NCBI GenBank assembly: GCA_016786465.1
Contig: JAEUWC010000002.1
Span: forward strand, 124,001 to 188,000
Source: Bdellovibrionales bacterium
GTDB lineage: Bacteria > Bdellovibrionota > UBA1018
DNA length: 64,000 bases
Direction of reading: 5' to 3'
This document shows, piece after piece, positions 34,028-42,700 of this stretch; position 1 is the stretch's first letter; every line of letters begins with the position of its first letter. Under the pieces are notes generated by a model. That model was not told where the DNA came from. It saw nothing but the letters and a program-made list of their open reading frames with translations, and made no database searches. The position numbers and the translations under genes were made by a program.

Positions 34028-35363
34028 AATTTTGGTGATCGAAGATGATCCGCAGGGATTGGCTTCCGTTTGCAAAATCTTGCAACACGCCGGACATGTC
34101 GTGTCGACGGCCAGCAACGGCCGAATTGCGTTGGATCTGATTCGATCGGAAAGTTTTGATTTGATTTTAAGCGATGTCCGCATGCCCGAAATGACAGGGC
34201 TTGAATTTGTAAAAGCCTTGGCACTGATTGCCGATCAAACGCCGGTGATCTTGATGACCGCTTTTGGAAAGGTCGAAGACGCGGTCTGGGCGATGAAACA
34301 AGGTGTGGTCGATTTTTTGACCAAACCTTTCAAAAGAACAGAACTTTTGGATTCGATTGAAATGGCGGCAAAAAGGTCGAACCGAGCCACGCATCATTCG
34401 ACAGGCGCGACGTCCTTGGGATCAAATGACGGGCCACGCTGGCTTTCGGCGGTAATGCAGGATCTGGATCTGAAAATAGCGACTGTGGCCCGGACTTCAG
34501 CATCCGTGCTTTTAATGGGTGAAAGTGGGTCTGGGAAAGAACGTGTCGCCCGTCGAATTCATGAACTTTCCAGCCGCAGCAAGACCGGAAAGTGGGTTGC
34601 CCTGAACTGTGCGGCCCTTCCCGAAAACCTGATCGAATCCGAACTTTTTGGTTACGAAAAAGGCGCCTTTACGGGTGCGACTCAATCCAAGGTCGGTCTT
34701 TTTGAATTGGCCGACGGGGGGACACTTCTTTTAGATGAAATTGGCGATATGCCGCTTTCACTTCAATCGCGCCTGCTTCGGGTTTTGCAAGAAGGCGAAG
34801 TTCGCCGGGTGGGCGGAACGGTTTCAAAGAAAATCGATGTGCGAGTGATCGCAGCGACCCACCGTGATTTAAAAGAAGAAGCCCTAAAGGGAACGTTTCG
34901 CCAGGATCTGCTTTTTCGCCTGGAAGTGATTCAGTTGAAACTTCCTTCGCTTCGCAGCCGCAAAGAAGATCTGGAACTTCTGGTAAACGAAATCTTGGAC
35001 GTTTTCGCGAAGAAGCACGAAAAGCCGGGGCTTCGACTGGCTCAGGGTGTGATCGATCGACTGCGCGCCTATCCTTGGCCAGGAAATATTCGCGAACTTT
35101 CAAACGTTCTGGAACGGGCAACCGTTTTTTGCAGCGATGGTCAGATTCGCCTGGAAGACCTTCCGGATCATCTTTTGCGCCTTGAATTGGCCCCCTCGCC
35201 GGAATCTGGGGTTTTGGAAGTTCGTGTGGGGACACCCCTTAAAGACATTGAAGATCTGATGATCCGAAAAACTCTGGAAGCGACCCAAGGGGATAAGAAC
35301 CTTACAGCTAGGCTTTTGGGGATCAATTCACGGACGATTTATCGGAAACTGGAAAAATCCTAG
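34014..35363 (+). CDS. NtrC-family sigma-54-dependent response regulator
   Basis: This 449-residue activator has a receiver with Asp54 (LSDVRMPEM) and an AAA+ domain with Walker A GESGSGKE at 169-176. The sigma-54 contact loop GAFTGA is at 217-222, Walker B is GGTLLLDEIGDMP, and the R-finger region is intact. A Fis-type helix-turn-helix closes the chain (ATQGDKNLTARLLGINSRTIYRKLE). It will activate promoters of the GG-N10-GC type once phosphorylated by the overlapping kinase. Three such promoter elements occur elsewhere in this window, in front of exported-protein genes, and are candidate targets. Confidence 0.95.
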   Translation: MNSRKILVIEDDPQGLASVCKILQHAGHVVSTASNGRIALDLIRSESFDLILSDVRMPEMTGLEFVKALALIADQTPVILMTAFGKVEDAVWAMKQGVVDFLTKPFKRTELLDSIEMAAKRSNRATHHSTGATSLGSNDGPRWLSAVMQDLDLKIATVARTSASVLLMGESGSGKERVARRIHELSSRSKTGKWVALNCAALPENLIESELFGYEKGAFTGATQSKVGLFELADGGTLLLDEIGDMPLSLQSRLLRVLQEGEVRRVGGTVSKKIDVRVIAATHRDLKEEALKGTFRQDLLFRLEVIQLKLPSLRSRKEDLELLVNEILDVFAKKHEKPGLRLAQGVIDRLRAYPWPGNIRELSNVLERATVFCSDGQIRLEDLPDHLLRLELAPSPESGVLEVRVGTPLKDIEDLMIRKTLEATQGDKNLTARLLGINSRTIYRKLEKS

Positions 35364-37048
35364 ATCAGGTCCGCTTTGCTTTGGTTGATTTTTCGGGTCT
35401 TGGCTTTCATGGCGATTTCGACCAGACGGTCACGGTATCCCGCGCGGCTAGTTAACAAAAGTCGACGGATTTCACTGATATCTAGGTTTTCTTCGACAAA
35501 GGCCTGATAGCAGCGATGCCCGATGATTCGGCCAATCAGCTTTGCGGGTTCCAGCCTTTGTTTGGGGGGAATGGGTTTGGATCGTTTGGATTTTTTTAAA
35601 AAAGAAAAACCGACTTCATCTTCCCAAAGTTTTTCTTTTTCCAGAATCCGGATGGAAGCCCGAATCATTTCAGATTCTTTTTTGCGTTTGCGAAGGTCTT
35701 TTAAAAAGTCGCATTTGCGATTGGGATTCAGAAGCAGGCTTCCCCAAAAACCAAAGGCCTGCATCAAAACTTCGCGGCAGAAGTCTTCGTCGCTTTGAAT
35801 GGCGATATCATAGGTGCGGTTCTGCCTTCGCCAAAGCAGAAGCGCTGACACTTCCGAAAGAAGATTCAGGGACGGGGTTCGGTAGAAGACCAGTCCGGTT
35901 TTGGCCAAATAGAAGTCCTTGCCCAACCGAAACAAGGATTCAAAGTGGGACCTTTCGAAAGCAGTCAGATCCGCGCTTCGAAGGTGATCGGCGACCAGGT
36001 CCGCTTGACCTAGATTTCGAAAAGTCAGGCTTTCAAAACCTGGTGAAGGCAATTCAATGGTTTTAAAGATCGTGTCGGAAATTTGCTGAATCAAAGAAAG
36101 AAGATCCGTTTCCGGTTCCCATTCGTCTTCGTCATCGGTGTCCGGGGAGCGTGCCTGTGGCCCTTGGATCAGTACTTGGTCGTGCTCGATCCAATTCAGC
36201 CACGAAGAAAGCTTGGCCCAGGGTGGGGCTGAAAAAACGCAGTAAACGCCTTTGCGCAAAAGCAGAATATTTGTTGTCTTCAGAATTTCGCTTTTGCTGG
36301 GCGATTCCGCTAGCTTCCAAAACGTCCGGTCGTGGTTTTGGTGAATCACGATCGAATCAGGCAGGTCCGATTTGATGGATTGTTTCTTCCAGTACTTCTG
36401 GGAAACCGTTTTCAGTTCAGTAGGCAGGTGCGAAGTCGCGACGTGCAGTTCACCGTAAAGGACAACGATCTTCAGATCGGGGTCTTCAGCAAGCCGATCC
36501 GTTAGAATTCCCGCCGCCCAGCGATCACGTTCTTTCAGGTCGCTTTCCTTCAAAAGGTTCGCAAATTCCGACGGGCGATTCAGTGCGATCATGGAAATTC
36601 GGTGGGTTTTCGCCCATTCAAAAAGCGGAGAATAATTTTCCCACGGGAATCCCCAGGATTCGTTGTAATTGATTCGCTTTCGGAATTCATCGGCTTGAAT
36701 TTTTCCGGCTATGAAATCGTCCAAAACGTTCTGGTGTTTGGATGGAACCAGTTCCAACCCGATAGCCCAGTTTTCGCCCGGCTTGACGCTGGATCGCAGG
36801 ATTCGAAGTGCCGTGCGCTGCGCTTGCTGAAAAGTGTGAAAGTCGGCGATGAAGGTGACTCGATGCGATCGGACGTCGGCAATCAGATCAGCTTTCTTTT
36901 TGAAGTCGCCGGGAGATTTCTTACTAAAGTCTTTTTCGAATTCGGAATGGTACTTTCGGATTTCCGAAGGTTGCTGAACCAGAAGTTCTTCGGATTCTCG
37001 CTTCCATTGGCGGTACAGCGCCTTCTGAAGCTTGACTAGATCGACCAT
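35360..37048 (-). CDS. ChaN-like domain protein, cytoplasmic form
   Basis: 562 residues without a signal peptide. Residues about 60-230 match the ChaN/DUF399 domain: VTFIADFHTFQQAQRTALRIL, then IGLELVPSKHQNVLDDFIAGKI, YNESWGFPWENYSPLFEWAKTH and ALNRP. The domain is haem- or metal-linked in the lipoproteins that carry it, but here it is intracellular, which is unusual. The remaining 330 residues are helical and unrecognised, with many Lys and Trp residues at the end. It overlaps the upstream unknown gene by 13 bases and faces the NtrC-type gene with a four-base overlap of stop codons. Confidence 0.7.
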   Translation of the reverse strand: MVDLVKLQKALYRQWKRESEELLVQQPSEIRKYHSEFEKDFSKKSPGDFKKKADLIADVRSHRVTFIADFHTFQQAQRTALRILRSSVKPGENWAIGLELVPSKHQNVLDDFIAGKIQADEFRKRINYNESWGFPWENYSPLFEWAKTHRISMIALNRPSEFANLLKESDLKERDRWAAGILTDRLAEDPDLKIVVLYGELHVATSHLPTELKTVSQKYWKKQSIKSDLPDSIVIHQNHDRTFWKLAESPSKSEILKTTNILLLRKGVYCVFSAPPWAKLSSWLNWIEHDQVLIQGPQARSPDTDDEDEWEPETDLLSLIQQISDTIFKTIELPSPGFESLTFRNLGQADLVADHLRSADLTAFERSHFESLFRLGKDFYLAKTGLVFYRTPSLNLLSEVSALLLWRRQNRTYDIAIQSDEDFCREVLMQAFGFWGSLLLNPNRKCDFLKDLRKRKKESEMIRASIRILEKEKLWEDEVGFSFLKKSKRSKPIPPKQRLEPAKLIGRIIGHRCYQAFVEENLDISEIRRLLLTSRAGYRDRLVEIAMKAKTRKINQSKADLI

Positions 37049-37734
37049 TTCACCCGCACTTTGGCGTCGGGTTCGGTCAACCGAGCGCTGTCAAAATCCA
37101 TTTTGATTCCAGGCAAAAAAGTCGAAAGGAATCCGCGAATCCATTCCGCTTTAACTCGCTCGAAAAGCACGCGGCTTTCAGGATTGGCGGGGAATCTTTC
37201 GGGGGTGCCAAAATCAATTTCAGCTGTATCGCGGGTCACGCGACGGGCAATCCAAAGGCTTTCTTCTGCCCACGGGCTCCACTTCAAAAGTTCGGGCACG
37301 ATTCGAAAGTCTTTCAGTTCTAGCTTCGGAAAGCGCTTCAGCGCGGCTTCGAAGCCTTCACGAAACGCAGCTTCTTCCAAAAGCAGAAGCTGGGTCGGGC
37401 GGTCGTCTTCAGTATCTTCGGACTTGGATTTCTTATCGTCGCGCGAAAGGACTTCGATTGCTCCTAATTGAATCGCATGGACGCAGTCCCGAATTCGGTA
37501 CAACGATTCCTTCGGGTCGACTTCGGTTTCAAATGGGATTCCTGACTTCATCCAACCTTCAAAGGCTTGAAGAAGTGCGCCTTCTGATTTCAGAACTTCA
37601 GGCAGGAAATCTTGCGATCTCTTTTCTTGTTCCAAAAGCCAGCGCAGGGTCAGACGGTGGCGGGATGCCAAAGTTTCGGCAGCCAAAAGAACGTCGTAGT
37701 TCCAATCTTTCCTATCCCAAGTATTCGTCGGCAC
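37036..37734 (-). CDS. Unknown cytoplasmic protein, partner of ChaN-like protein
   Basis: 232 residues, mostly helical, charged and without a signal peptide. It opens MPTNTWDRKDWNYDVLLAAETLASRH and ends with an amphipathic stretch KVRVKWSI. No motif of a known enzyme is visible. Its last 13 bases overlap the ChaN-like gene start, so the two are translated together and probably work together. The 43 bases behind its start, before the convergent-strand lipoprotein end, hold nothing notable. Confidence 0.6.
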   Translation of the reverse strand: MPTNTWDRKDWNYDVLLAAETLASRHRLTLRWLLEQEKRSQDFLPEVLKSEGALLQAFEGWMKSGIPFETEVDPKESLYRIRDCVHAIQLGAIEVLSRDDKKSKSEDTEDDRPTQLLLLEEAAFREGFEAALKRFPKLELKDFRIVPELLKWSPWAEESLWIARRVTRDTAEIDFGTPERFPANPESRVLFERVKAEWIRGFLSTFLPGIKMDFDSARLTEPDAKVRVKWSI

Positions 37735-37777
37735 GGACCCATTCTATCTGGGCTTCTCGCTTTGGGAAAGAGAGGGC

Positions 37778-38413
37778 TTAGCGGCGGCGAAGGTCGTTTC
37801 CGAAAACCAGATCCTGCGAGGTGTTCAAGCAGGTAGAAGTGTTCGACACGCTGCAGTCTTTGGTGATGATTCCCGAATTTGGGCCATCAAACTGTCCCTG
37901 CTGATTCACAGCCAGGTAAAGTTGCAAAGCAATCGGAGAATCGCTGAGTTCCGGCATCGAAAACGATGGGGTCGCAAACTGGAAGTAGCGACCGTAGACC
38001 GGTTGTGGGTTTACGCCCAGATAGGTCGTGCTGCGGACTTCAGGAAGATTTCCGGTGGCCAATAAAACGATTTCAATGCTTCCCCATGAACGAAAGCCAG
38101 AATTTGTGTTGTTCTGATTACGGGTCAGGGTCAGTTGCGCTGTGCGAACCGTGCGGTTCCAATTGTTCGTATAGGCGGGTTCGATTTGAACGCTGACGGT
38201 GTACCCGCCCATCAGTTGGTTAATGATGGTCGAGTACTGGCTTGGGACCTGCGAAAAGTCGCCGGTGTAACCTTGACCTGGAAACTGGAGCTGGCCTTGT
38301 CCAGGAGGCGTTAGCGTTGCTGGGCTTGTTGCAGGAGCACAAGAAGCAATGCCAAAGGCCAGGGCTGGGGCGAGCAGGGTTAAACCGATTTTTCCAAAAG
38401 TCGAGATCTTCAT
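37778..38413 (-). CDS. Lipoprotein of unknown function
   Basis: The frame stays open to 38650, but the protein starts at ATG 38413, where a typical lipoprotein leader begins (MKISTFGKIGLTLLAPALAF, then IASC). 211 residues. After the lipid-modified Cys the chain is rich in Gln, Asn, Ser and Thr, with strand-like repeats and a C-terminal pair of cysteines (KDCSVSNTSTC). It looks like a secreted beta-sandwich and resembles no family I know. AGGG is ten bases before the ATG. A sigma-54-like element sits directly upstream and would give an almost leaderless transcript if used. Confidence 0.62.
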   Translation of the reverse strand: MKISTFGKIGLTLLAPALAFGIASCAPATSPATLTPPGQGQLQFPGQGYTGDFSQVPSQYSTIINQLMGGYTVSVQIEPAYTNNWNRTVRTAQLTLTRNQNNTNSGFRSWGSIEIVLLATGNLPEVRSTTYLGVNPQPVYGRYFQFATPSFSMPELSDSPIALQLYLAVNQQGQFDGPNSGIITKDCSVSNTSTCLNTSQDLVFGNDLRRR

Positions 38414-38427
38414 AACGCGCCCTATAA

Positions 38428-38442
38428 GCAGGATTGGTGCCA
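38428..38442 (-). promoter_or_regulatory. Sigma-54-like element close to lipoprotein start
   Basis: On the minus strand this reads TGGCAC-CAATC-CTGCT, with GG-N10-GC exact and one mismatch in the -12 element (CTGC for TTGC). Transcription would start near 38416, three bases before the ATG, which would leave out the AGGG ribosome site. It could be real and leaderless, or coincidental. Confidence 0.35.
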
Positions 38443-38584
38443 ACGTTTTCGTGCTGCAGTTCGATTTAAGGCGATTTTGGCTAAAGGGGTTCGGCGTGAA
38501 CTGTTTAAGGTTTCGACAGACTGCCAACGCATTGGCGTTTTCGCTTGTACAGACCTGGCCGGATAGTTCCGATAAGTCGGCTAG

Positions 38585-39055
38585 ATGGAACCGATTTTTC
38601 GATTCTTCAAAAGCCAAGCTTGGGTCATTTGCGGGATCTGGATTCTGCAATCGTGTGCCCCTATCGCGGGTCGGCCCACGGCGACTGTGGGTTTGAAAAC
38701 GCGAACTGTAAAGGACTTGGTTTTAGAGAAGGGTCAACCGCAAGAAAAAGAAGAAAACGCTTTGGATCGGGGCCTTCAAGTCTATCGCTATTCGGGCGAA
38801 GAAAACTACCAGGTCGACCCTGCGACTCAAGTGGTGCAGGCCCGCTTTCGGAATCCTGTGGGGTCTGAAGAAAAAGTCCAATATTGGCTTCACGAATTTC
38901 AGAACTGCAAGACGCGTCGAGAAGAAACGCGTTCAAAGGACCTTCATCAGACTTCTGTCGAAGTTCAACTGACTTGCGCCGAGCGGGGCACAAGTGTCCT
39001 TTTTGAAGCAGGAAACGGTTACGTCAAGCGGGTGATTGAGCATGGCCAGGAATAG
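38585..39055 (+). CDS. Small lipoprotein of unknown function
   Basis: 156 residues. The leader MEPIFRFFKSQAWVICGIWI ends in LQSC (Cys24), a good lipobox. The mature part is charged and helical at first (VKDLVLEKGQPQEKEENALDRG), then strand-like (YQVDPATQVVQARFRN, YWLHEFQNC), with two cysteines that may pair. It shares no known family. The gene is divergent from the lipoprotein gene at 38413 and overlaps the large HExxH protein gene by 14 bases, so it may help that protein fold, localise or act. Confidence 0.6.
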   Translation: MEPIFRFFKSQAWVICGIWILQSCAPIAGRPTATVGLKTRTVKDLVLEKGQPQEKEENALDRGLQVYRYSGEENYQVDPATQVVQARFRNPVGSEEKVQYWLHEFQNCKTRREETRSKDLHQTSVEVQLTCAERGTSVLFEAGNGYVKRVIEHGQE

Positions 39056-42000
39056 GCGCACCGTTCTTAGAAAAGCCGCTGGGTTGACCGAGACCGCACG
39101 CTCCTTGATTTTATTTTCAGGCATGATTGCGCTGAGCTTCGTGGGCTACTGGCTGCAGAACCTCAGACAAGATGCGTTCTCGATCCGTGCTCCCGGGTTG
39201 GCCTATGGACGATTTCCGGCGCAGGCTGAAGCGCCCGAAGATCCAAGTGCTGCTGCTTGCTTCATCGACACGTTTAACCTGGCAAAAATACGAACCGAAA
39301 TTGCGCAGATGGAATCGGCCTGGCCCAAGAAGGCGGCCTATACTTTGCCGTCCAACTTTTCGTTTCTGAAGAATGCGAAGCCCCCGGAAATCGAATACCT
39401 TGCGCGCTTTGGTCGTTGGGTGACGGTGACCAAGGATGCCGCAGCGAAGTGCAAGGATCTGCCGTGCGTTTTGAATTCAGCCTATGGTCGATTGGACGGA
39501 GAAGAAGGGTATCGCATCTACCACTTTTTTTTACGGATGGGATACCCATTGGGTACGGTCCGCGAAAATCCTCAGATCGGCGATCGAAATCCTGCGCCCC
39601 TGATTCAATATCTTTTCAAGAACGCCGAACTTGAAATGTTCAATTTGGTTTCGGAACTTCTTCCGGCCGGCTATCGCCAGATGCCCAGACTGACTTCGAT
39701 CCATCGGATTCGGGATGGACACTTACCGGGTTGGGCGGCGGGTGTGTATTCGTATTACGAAGGAAGTCCTGGAACCATCGTCGTCAAAGATCCAACTGAT
39801 CCAAGTGTCAGGCGCGAAGGAAACGTTTATACCGACTACGCTTTTCACGTGATCACCCATGAAATGAGCCATGCGTATGATCGAAACGTTGGCGAAGTGA
39901 AGCTCAAGACGGGGTATTGGTATTCGCAGCTGAAGGAATGGAAAGACAAGGATTGGAAAAAGTACGAATTAGCCAAGCATGGAAAGATCATCGCAGTCGA
40001 CATGCCCGCTCCTCGCGCAGGCGAATTCGTGACCGCGTATGCCAAGACCAGCACCAAGGAAGACTTTGCAGATACAGCTGCGCTCACCTTCCACGATCCG
40101 GCTTTACTACGCAAAAATGCGCCCAACAAAGGGCGACTTTACGTCTACATGTCGCAGTATGGGCGCGAACTTCATTGGGACGAATGGAAGAATTGGGCAA
40201 GTGCCGGAATCTATGAACAGATGCTTCCCCAGCTTCCCTTGGCTTTAGGGGCTTGTCTGCAGAACGGACGGATTCCAGGAGACGACGAAGTTTCCGACCA
40301 ACTTCTAGGCGAAGAATACGGCTTTTTTACGGCTGCGCTTCGTCGCTGCCTTCAATCGCAGTTGAATCGGGCTTTCGATGCGGTGGGCGCGAATCTGAAT
40401 CGAAACGAATACTGGGCTTGCAACTATCTTGGGCAACCCAAGAAGAAAGAATATTTGCAGCAGACCGTTTACCGTGCTTTGGCGAATCCGACCCGCGCTT
40501 TGGCTGAAAACACAGAAGGGTTCAAAAAACTTTTAGATTTGTATGACCAGGCCAAGAAAGCATTAGACACCTGCGACGCAGACGAAGCCCACGTTCGGCT
40601 TTGGGATGTGGTCGACGGCGCTAACCAGCACAAACAAGAAATGGAAAGCTGTGTGGACGGAAAGCTGGCGCTTTTCCCGGACGTCGTTCGTGAATTTCCG
40701 GAACTTCGGGAACAGGTTCTAGCAGAAAGGACTTGGCAGCGGGCCTCGGAACGAGTCCGCGCGCGAATCAACGAAGCAGGAAAGGCTCTGCCGGGGATGC
40801 TGAAAGCATCTGCGCAGAACGCCTGGTCTGCCTGCTTTGCAGCCGCGCCTGTGGTTGCGGACGCTTCGCTTCAACCTCAAGTTCTAAATCCCTATGACGG
40901 GGGATCCACTTTTCTGAGCGTCGAAATGCTGCATTGTCTGAACGCGCGTGCACAGCCGGATTACGACCGCGAGGCCTTGGCGAACTTTCAAGGTACGGCG
41001 GTGAATCTGGGAAATGTTCAGATGCGTTCGCTGGTTCAGTCCATGTACCTGGGGCACTGGTTAGAAGGTTTGAAGGCCTTACAAGGCGAAAGGTCCAAGG
41101 CCGAAGCCGCAATGAATTTTTCGGCAAGTGTCGACGCCTACGGCAAGGGACGGGCCGCAGACTTGGTTTTCATCAAGCGGCTTTTTGATATGACAGGAGA
41201 CTTTCGGGCGAACTGCCAGGCTGAAGTTTCCACGCCGGTACTGGACGAACTTAAAAGGCTTCTGGCAGTTCAGAAAGAAAAGTGGATCACGATCCCGCCA
41301 GGACCTTGGACTTCGTCCGCCGTTGAAAGCGTCTGCGGAAAAGTGGGTCAAGCCCTTTCGGGCTTTATGACCGAAGAAAAAAGCCGTTTGGAAGCCCTTC
41401 TGGCCGCAGCCAAGAAAGTGCTGGAATCCAAACTGAAGTCAATCCGCAGTTATATTCCGGTGGGAGCAACGTCGGGAAGTTTTGCGGCCGCTTGTCGGGC
41501 CGACCTTTTGCCTTTAGTCACAGTGGAAATCGACGGGCGTTTAACGGGGAAGACGTTTCGGTTTTTTTCGCCGACGGACTATTCGTCCCAAACGACAGAA
41601 CAGTTCTGCCAAGAATACTGGCTGAAGGCGATCGCCGAACAGAAGTCCTTGCGCGCTCGCGAAGCGGATCTTTCCGAAGTTTTGGTCAAGATCCTTAGAC
41701 AAGATTTAAATTGGCAGGACGACATCTATAGTCTGGGCGACCACCTTCGCGCCTGCCATTCTTATTATGATCGCAGTGCTTTGGCAGCGATTTCAGGATC
41801 GGCCTTTCAAGCTGTTGCAAGTCAAGACTGGACTCGGTTCGAAGATTTGGTTTCTGCGCTGAAAAAACCTGCCTGTTCGTCGTTGCAGAAATTTTGGGTA
41901 TTGGACCTTGAGGCAAGTTTGGTTCCAACTGCGCCATTGGCGATCAAGATCGCAAAGCAGGCGCGTGAGACCTACGAAAACCTAAGACGTCAGAAACTTT

Positions 42001-42263
42001 CTGGCTGTATTGCCGCATTCCCACGGGCGGAACTGGCTTTCACTCGCTTCCAAAGAAAGAAGTGCGCAACTGACACGGTTTTCTTGGAATCCCAGTTTTC
42101 CGATGTCGCTGAAAGCTGGGAATTCCAGCACGAAGGTGCTCACCCGGCGTTTGTGAAGATGGTTGTCCAGGCAGTCCAAGCTTGGGTAGCAGAAGACAAG
42201 CTGAAAGCCGAAGCCCTGATCGCCGACTTGGACGCTCAGGGCGGCGGATTGATCAAAAAGTAA
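39042..42263 (+). CDS. Very large membrane-anchored HExxH protein, putative zinc protease
   Basis: 1073 residues from ATG 39042; a TTG six bases earlier is possible. A single membrane segment (about 20-41) places the rest outside. The first third carries HVITHEMSHAYDRNVG (HExxH at 273-277) and, about 65 residues on, STKEDFADTAALTFH with a Glu that could be the third zinc ligand. That arrangement recalls anthrax-lethal-factor-like metallopeptidases. The remaining 700 residues are helical, with many cysteines at long intervals, several in repeats of the type C-x-N-x-R or A-C-F. The upstream lipoprotein overlaps its start. No homolog is named with confidence. Confidence 0.62.
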   Translation: MARNRRTVLRKAAGLTETARSLILFSGMIALSFVGYWLQNLRQDAFSIRAPGLAYGRFPAQAEAPEDPSAAACFIDTFNLAKIRTEIAQMESAWPKKAAYTLPSNFSFLKNAKPPEIEYLARFGRWVTVTKDAAAKCKDLPCVLNSAYGRLDGEEGYRIYHFFLRMGYPLGTVRENPQIGDRNPAPLIQYLFKNAELEMFNLVSELLPAGYRQMPRLTSIHRIRDGHLPGWAAGVYSYYEGSPGTIVVKDPTDPSVRREGNVYTDYAFHVITHEMSHAYDRNVGEVKLKTGYWYSQLKEWKDKDWKKYELAKHGKIIAVDMPAPRAGEFVTAYAKTSTKEDFADTAALTFHDPALLRKNAPNKGRLYVYMSQYGRELHWDEWKNWASAGIYEQMLPQLPLALGACLQNGRIPGDDEVSDQLLGEEYGFFTAALRRCLQSQLNRAFDAVGANLNRNEYWACNYLGQPKKKEYLQQTVYRALANPTRALAENTEGFKKLLDLYDQAKKALDTCDADEAHVRLWDVVDGANQHKQEMESCVDGKLALFPDVVREFPELREQVLAERTWQRASERVRARINEAGKALPGMLKASAQNAWSACFAAAPVVADASLQPQVLNPYDGGSTFLSVEMLHCLNARAQPDYDREALANFQGTAVNLGNVQMRSLVQSMYLGHWLEGLKALQGERSKAEAAMNFSASVDAYGKGRAADLVFIKRLFDMTGDFRANCQAEVSTPVLDELKRLLAVQKEKWITIPPGPWTSSAVESVCGKVGQALSGFMTEEKSRLEALLAAAKKVLESKLKSIRSYIPVGATSGSFAAACRADLLPLVTVEIDGRLTGKTFRFFSPTDYSSQTTEQFCQEYWLKAIAEQKSLRAREADLSEVLVKILRQDLNWQDDIYSLGDHLRACHSYYDRSALAAISGSAFQAVASQDWTRFEDLVSALKKPACSSLQKFWVLDLEASLVPTAPLAIKIAKQARETYENLRRQKLSGCIAAFPRAELAFTRFQRKKCATDTVFLESQFSDVAESWEFQHEGAHPAFVKMVVQAVQAWVAEDKLKAEALIADLDAQGGGLIKK

Positions 42264-42265
42264 CC

Positions 42266-42285
42266 CTCGAGTTTCGTTTCTCGAG
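42266..42285. terminator. Possible short hairpin between convergent genes
   Basis: CTCGAG repeats 14 bases apart form a six-base-pair stem with an eight-base loop, just after the stop of the large HExxH gene and before the end of the convergent small gene. There is no T tract, so termination is weakly supported. Confidence 0.25.
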
Positions 42286-42305
42286 TTCCCGATCGTGTAG
42301 ATCGA

Positions 42306-42668
42306 TCAGTTCATTTGTCTTTCGATTTCTGCGAATGTTGGTCCGTAGCAATAGCCAGACAGCTTTTTAATTGTGCCACTGGCGCAAACCAAAGTGTATT
42401 CGCCCATGATATCGGCTTTTTTCGAATTTTCCGTGCATTGATTGCTTACGGAATAGTGAGGATTAATGATTCCCAATTTCTGGCCTGAAACAATGAATGT
42501 TTTTCCGGCGGAAGTTTCAAGTGCTTCTGGATTGTAGTTCAATACACCTGACCAAATCGGCGATCCTGCGTGGTTGTAACACTTAATTTCTGCGACCTGT
42601 GAATCACCTAGGGCAATCAAGGGTAGGTTCAATAATCCAAGGACTAAAGCAATATAGATTCTGTTCAT
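42306..42668 (-). CDS. Small exported protein of unknown function
   Basis: 120 residues with a signal peptide (MNRIYIALVLGLLNLPLIAL, cut after GDS or nearby). The mature 98 residues are strand-rich and hold four cysteines, which could make two disulfides. IWSGVLNYNPEALETSAGKTF and GYCYGPTFAEIERQMN are the notable stretches. AATAGGAAAAT precedes the ATG. It follows the exported protein at 42701 by 32 bases on the same strand and is probably in its transcript. No family recognised. Confidence 0.58.
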   Translation of the reverse strand: MNRIYIALVLGLLNLPLIALGDSQVAEIKCYNHAGSPIWSGVLNYNPEALETSAGKTFIVSGQKLGIINPHYSVSNQCTENSKKADIMGEYTLVCASGTIKKLSGYCYGPTFAEIERQMN

Positions 42669-42700
42669 ATTTTATTTTCCTATTGGGTATTTTTCTTGGG

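Noticed and set aside
34669-35235. Open frame of 188 residues on the minus strand inside the NtrC-type gene
   Set aside because: Antisense to the conserved AAA+ domain; no start signal and unusual composition.
38661-38993. Minus-strand open frame of 110 residues opposite the small lipoprotein
   Set aside because: Inside the lipoprotein gene on the plus strand, which has a lipobox and is coupled to the large gene; the reverse frame has no features.
42266-42285. CTCGAG hairpin as a strong terminator
   Set aside because: No T tract follows and the stem is only six base pairs, so it is kept only as a weak possibility.
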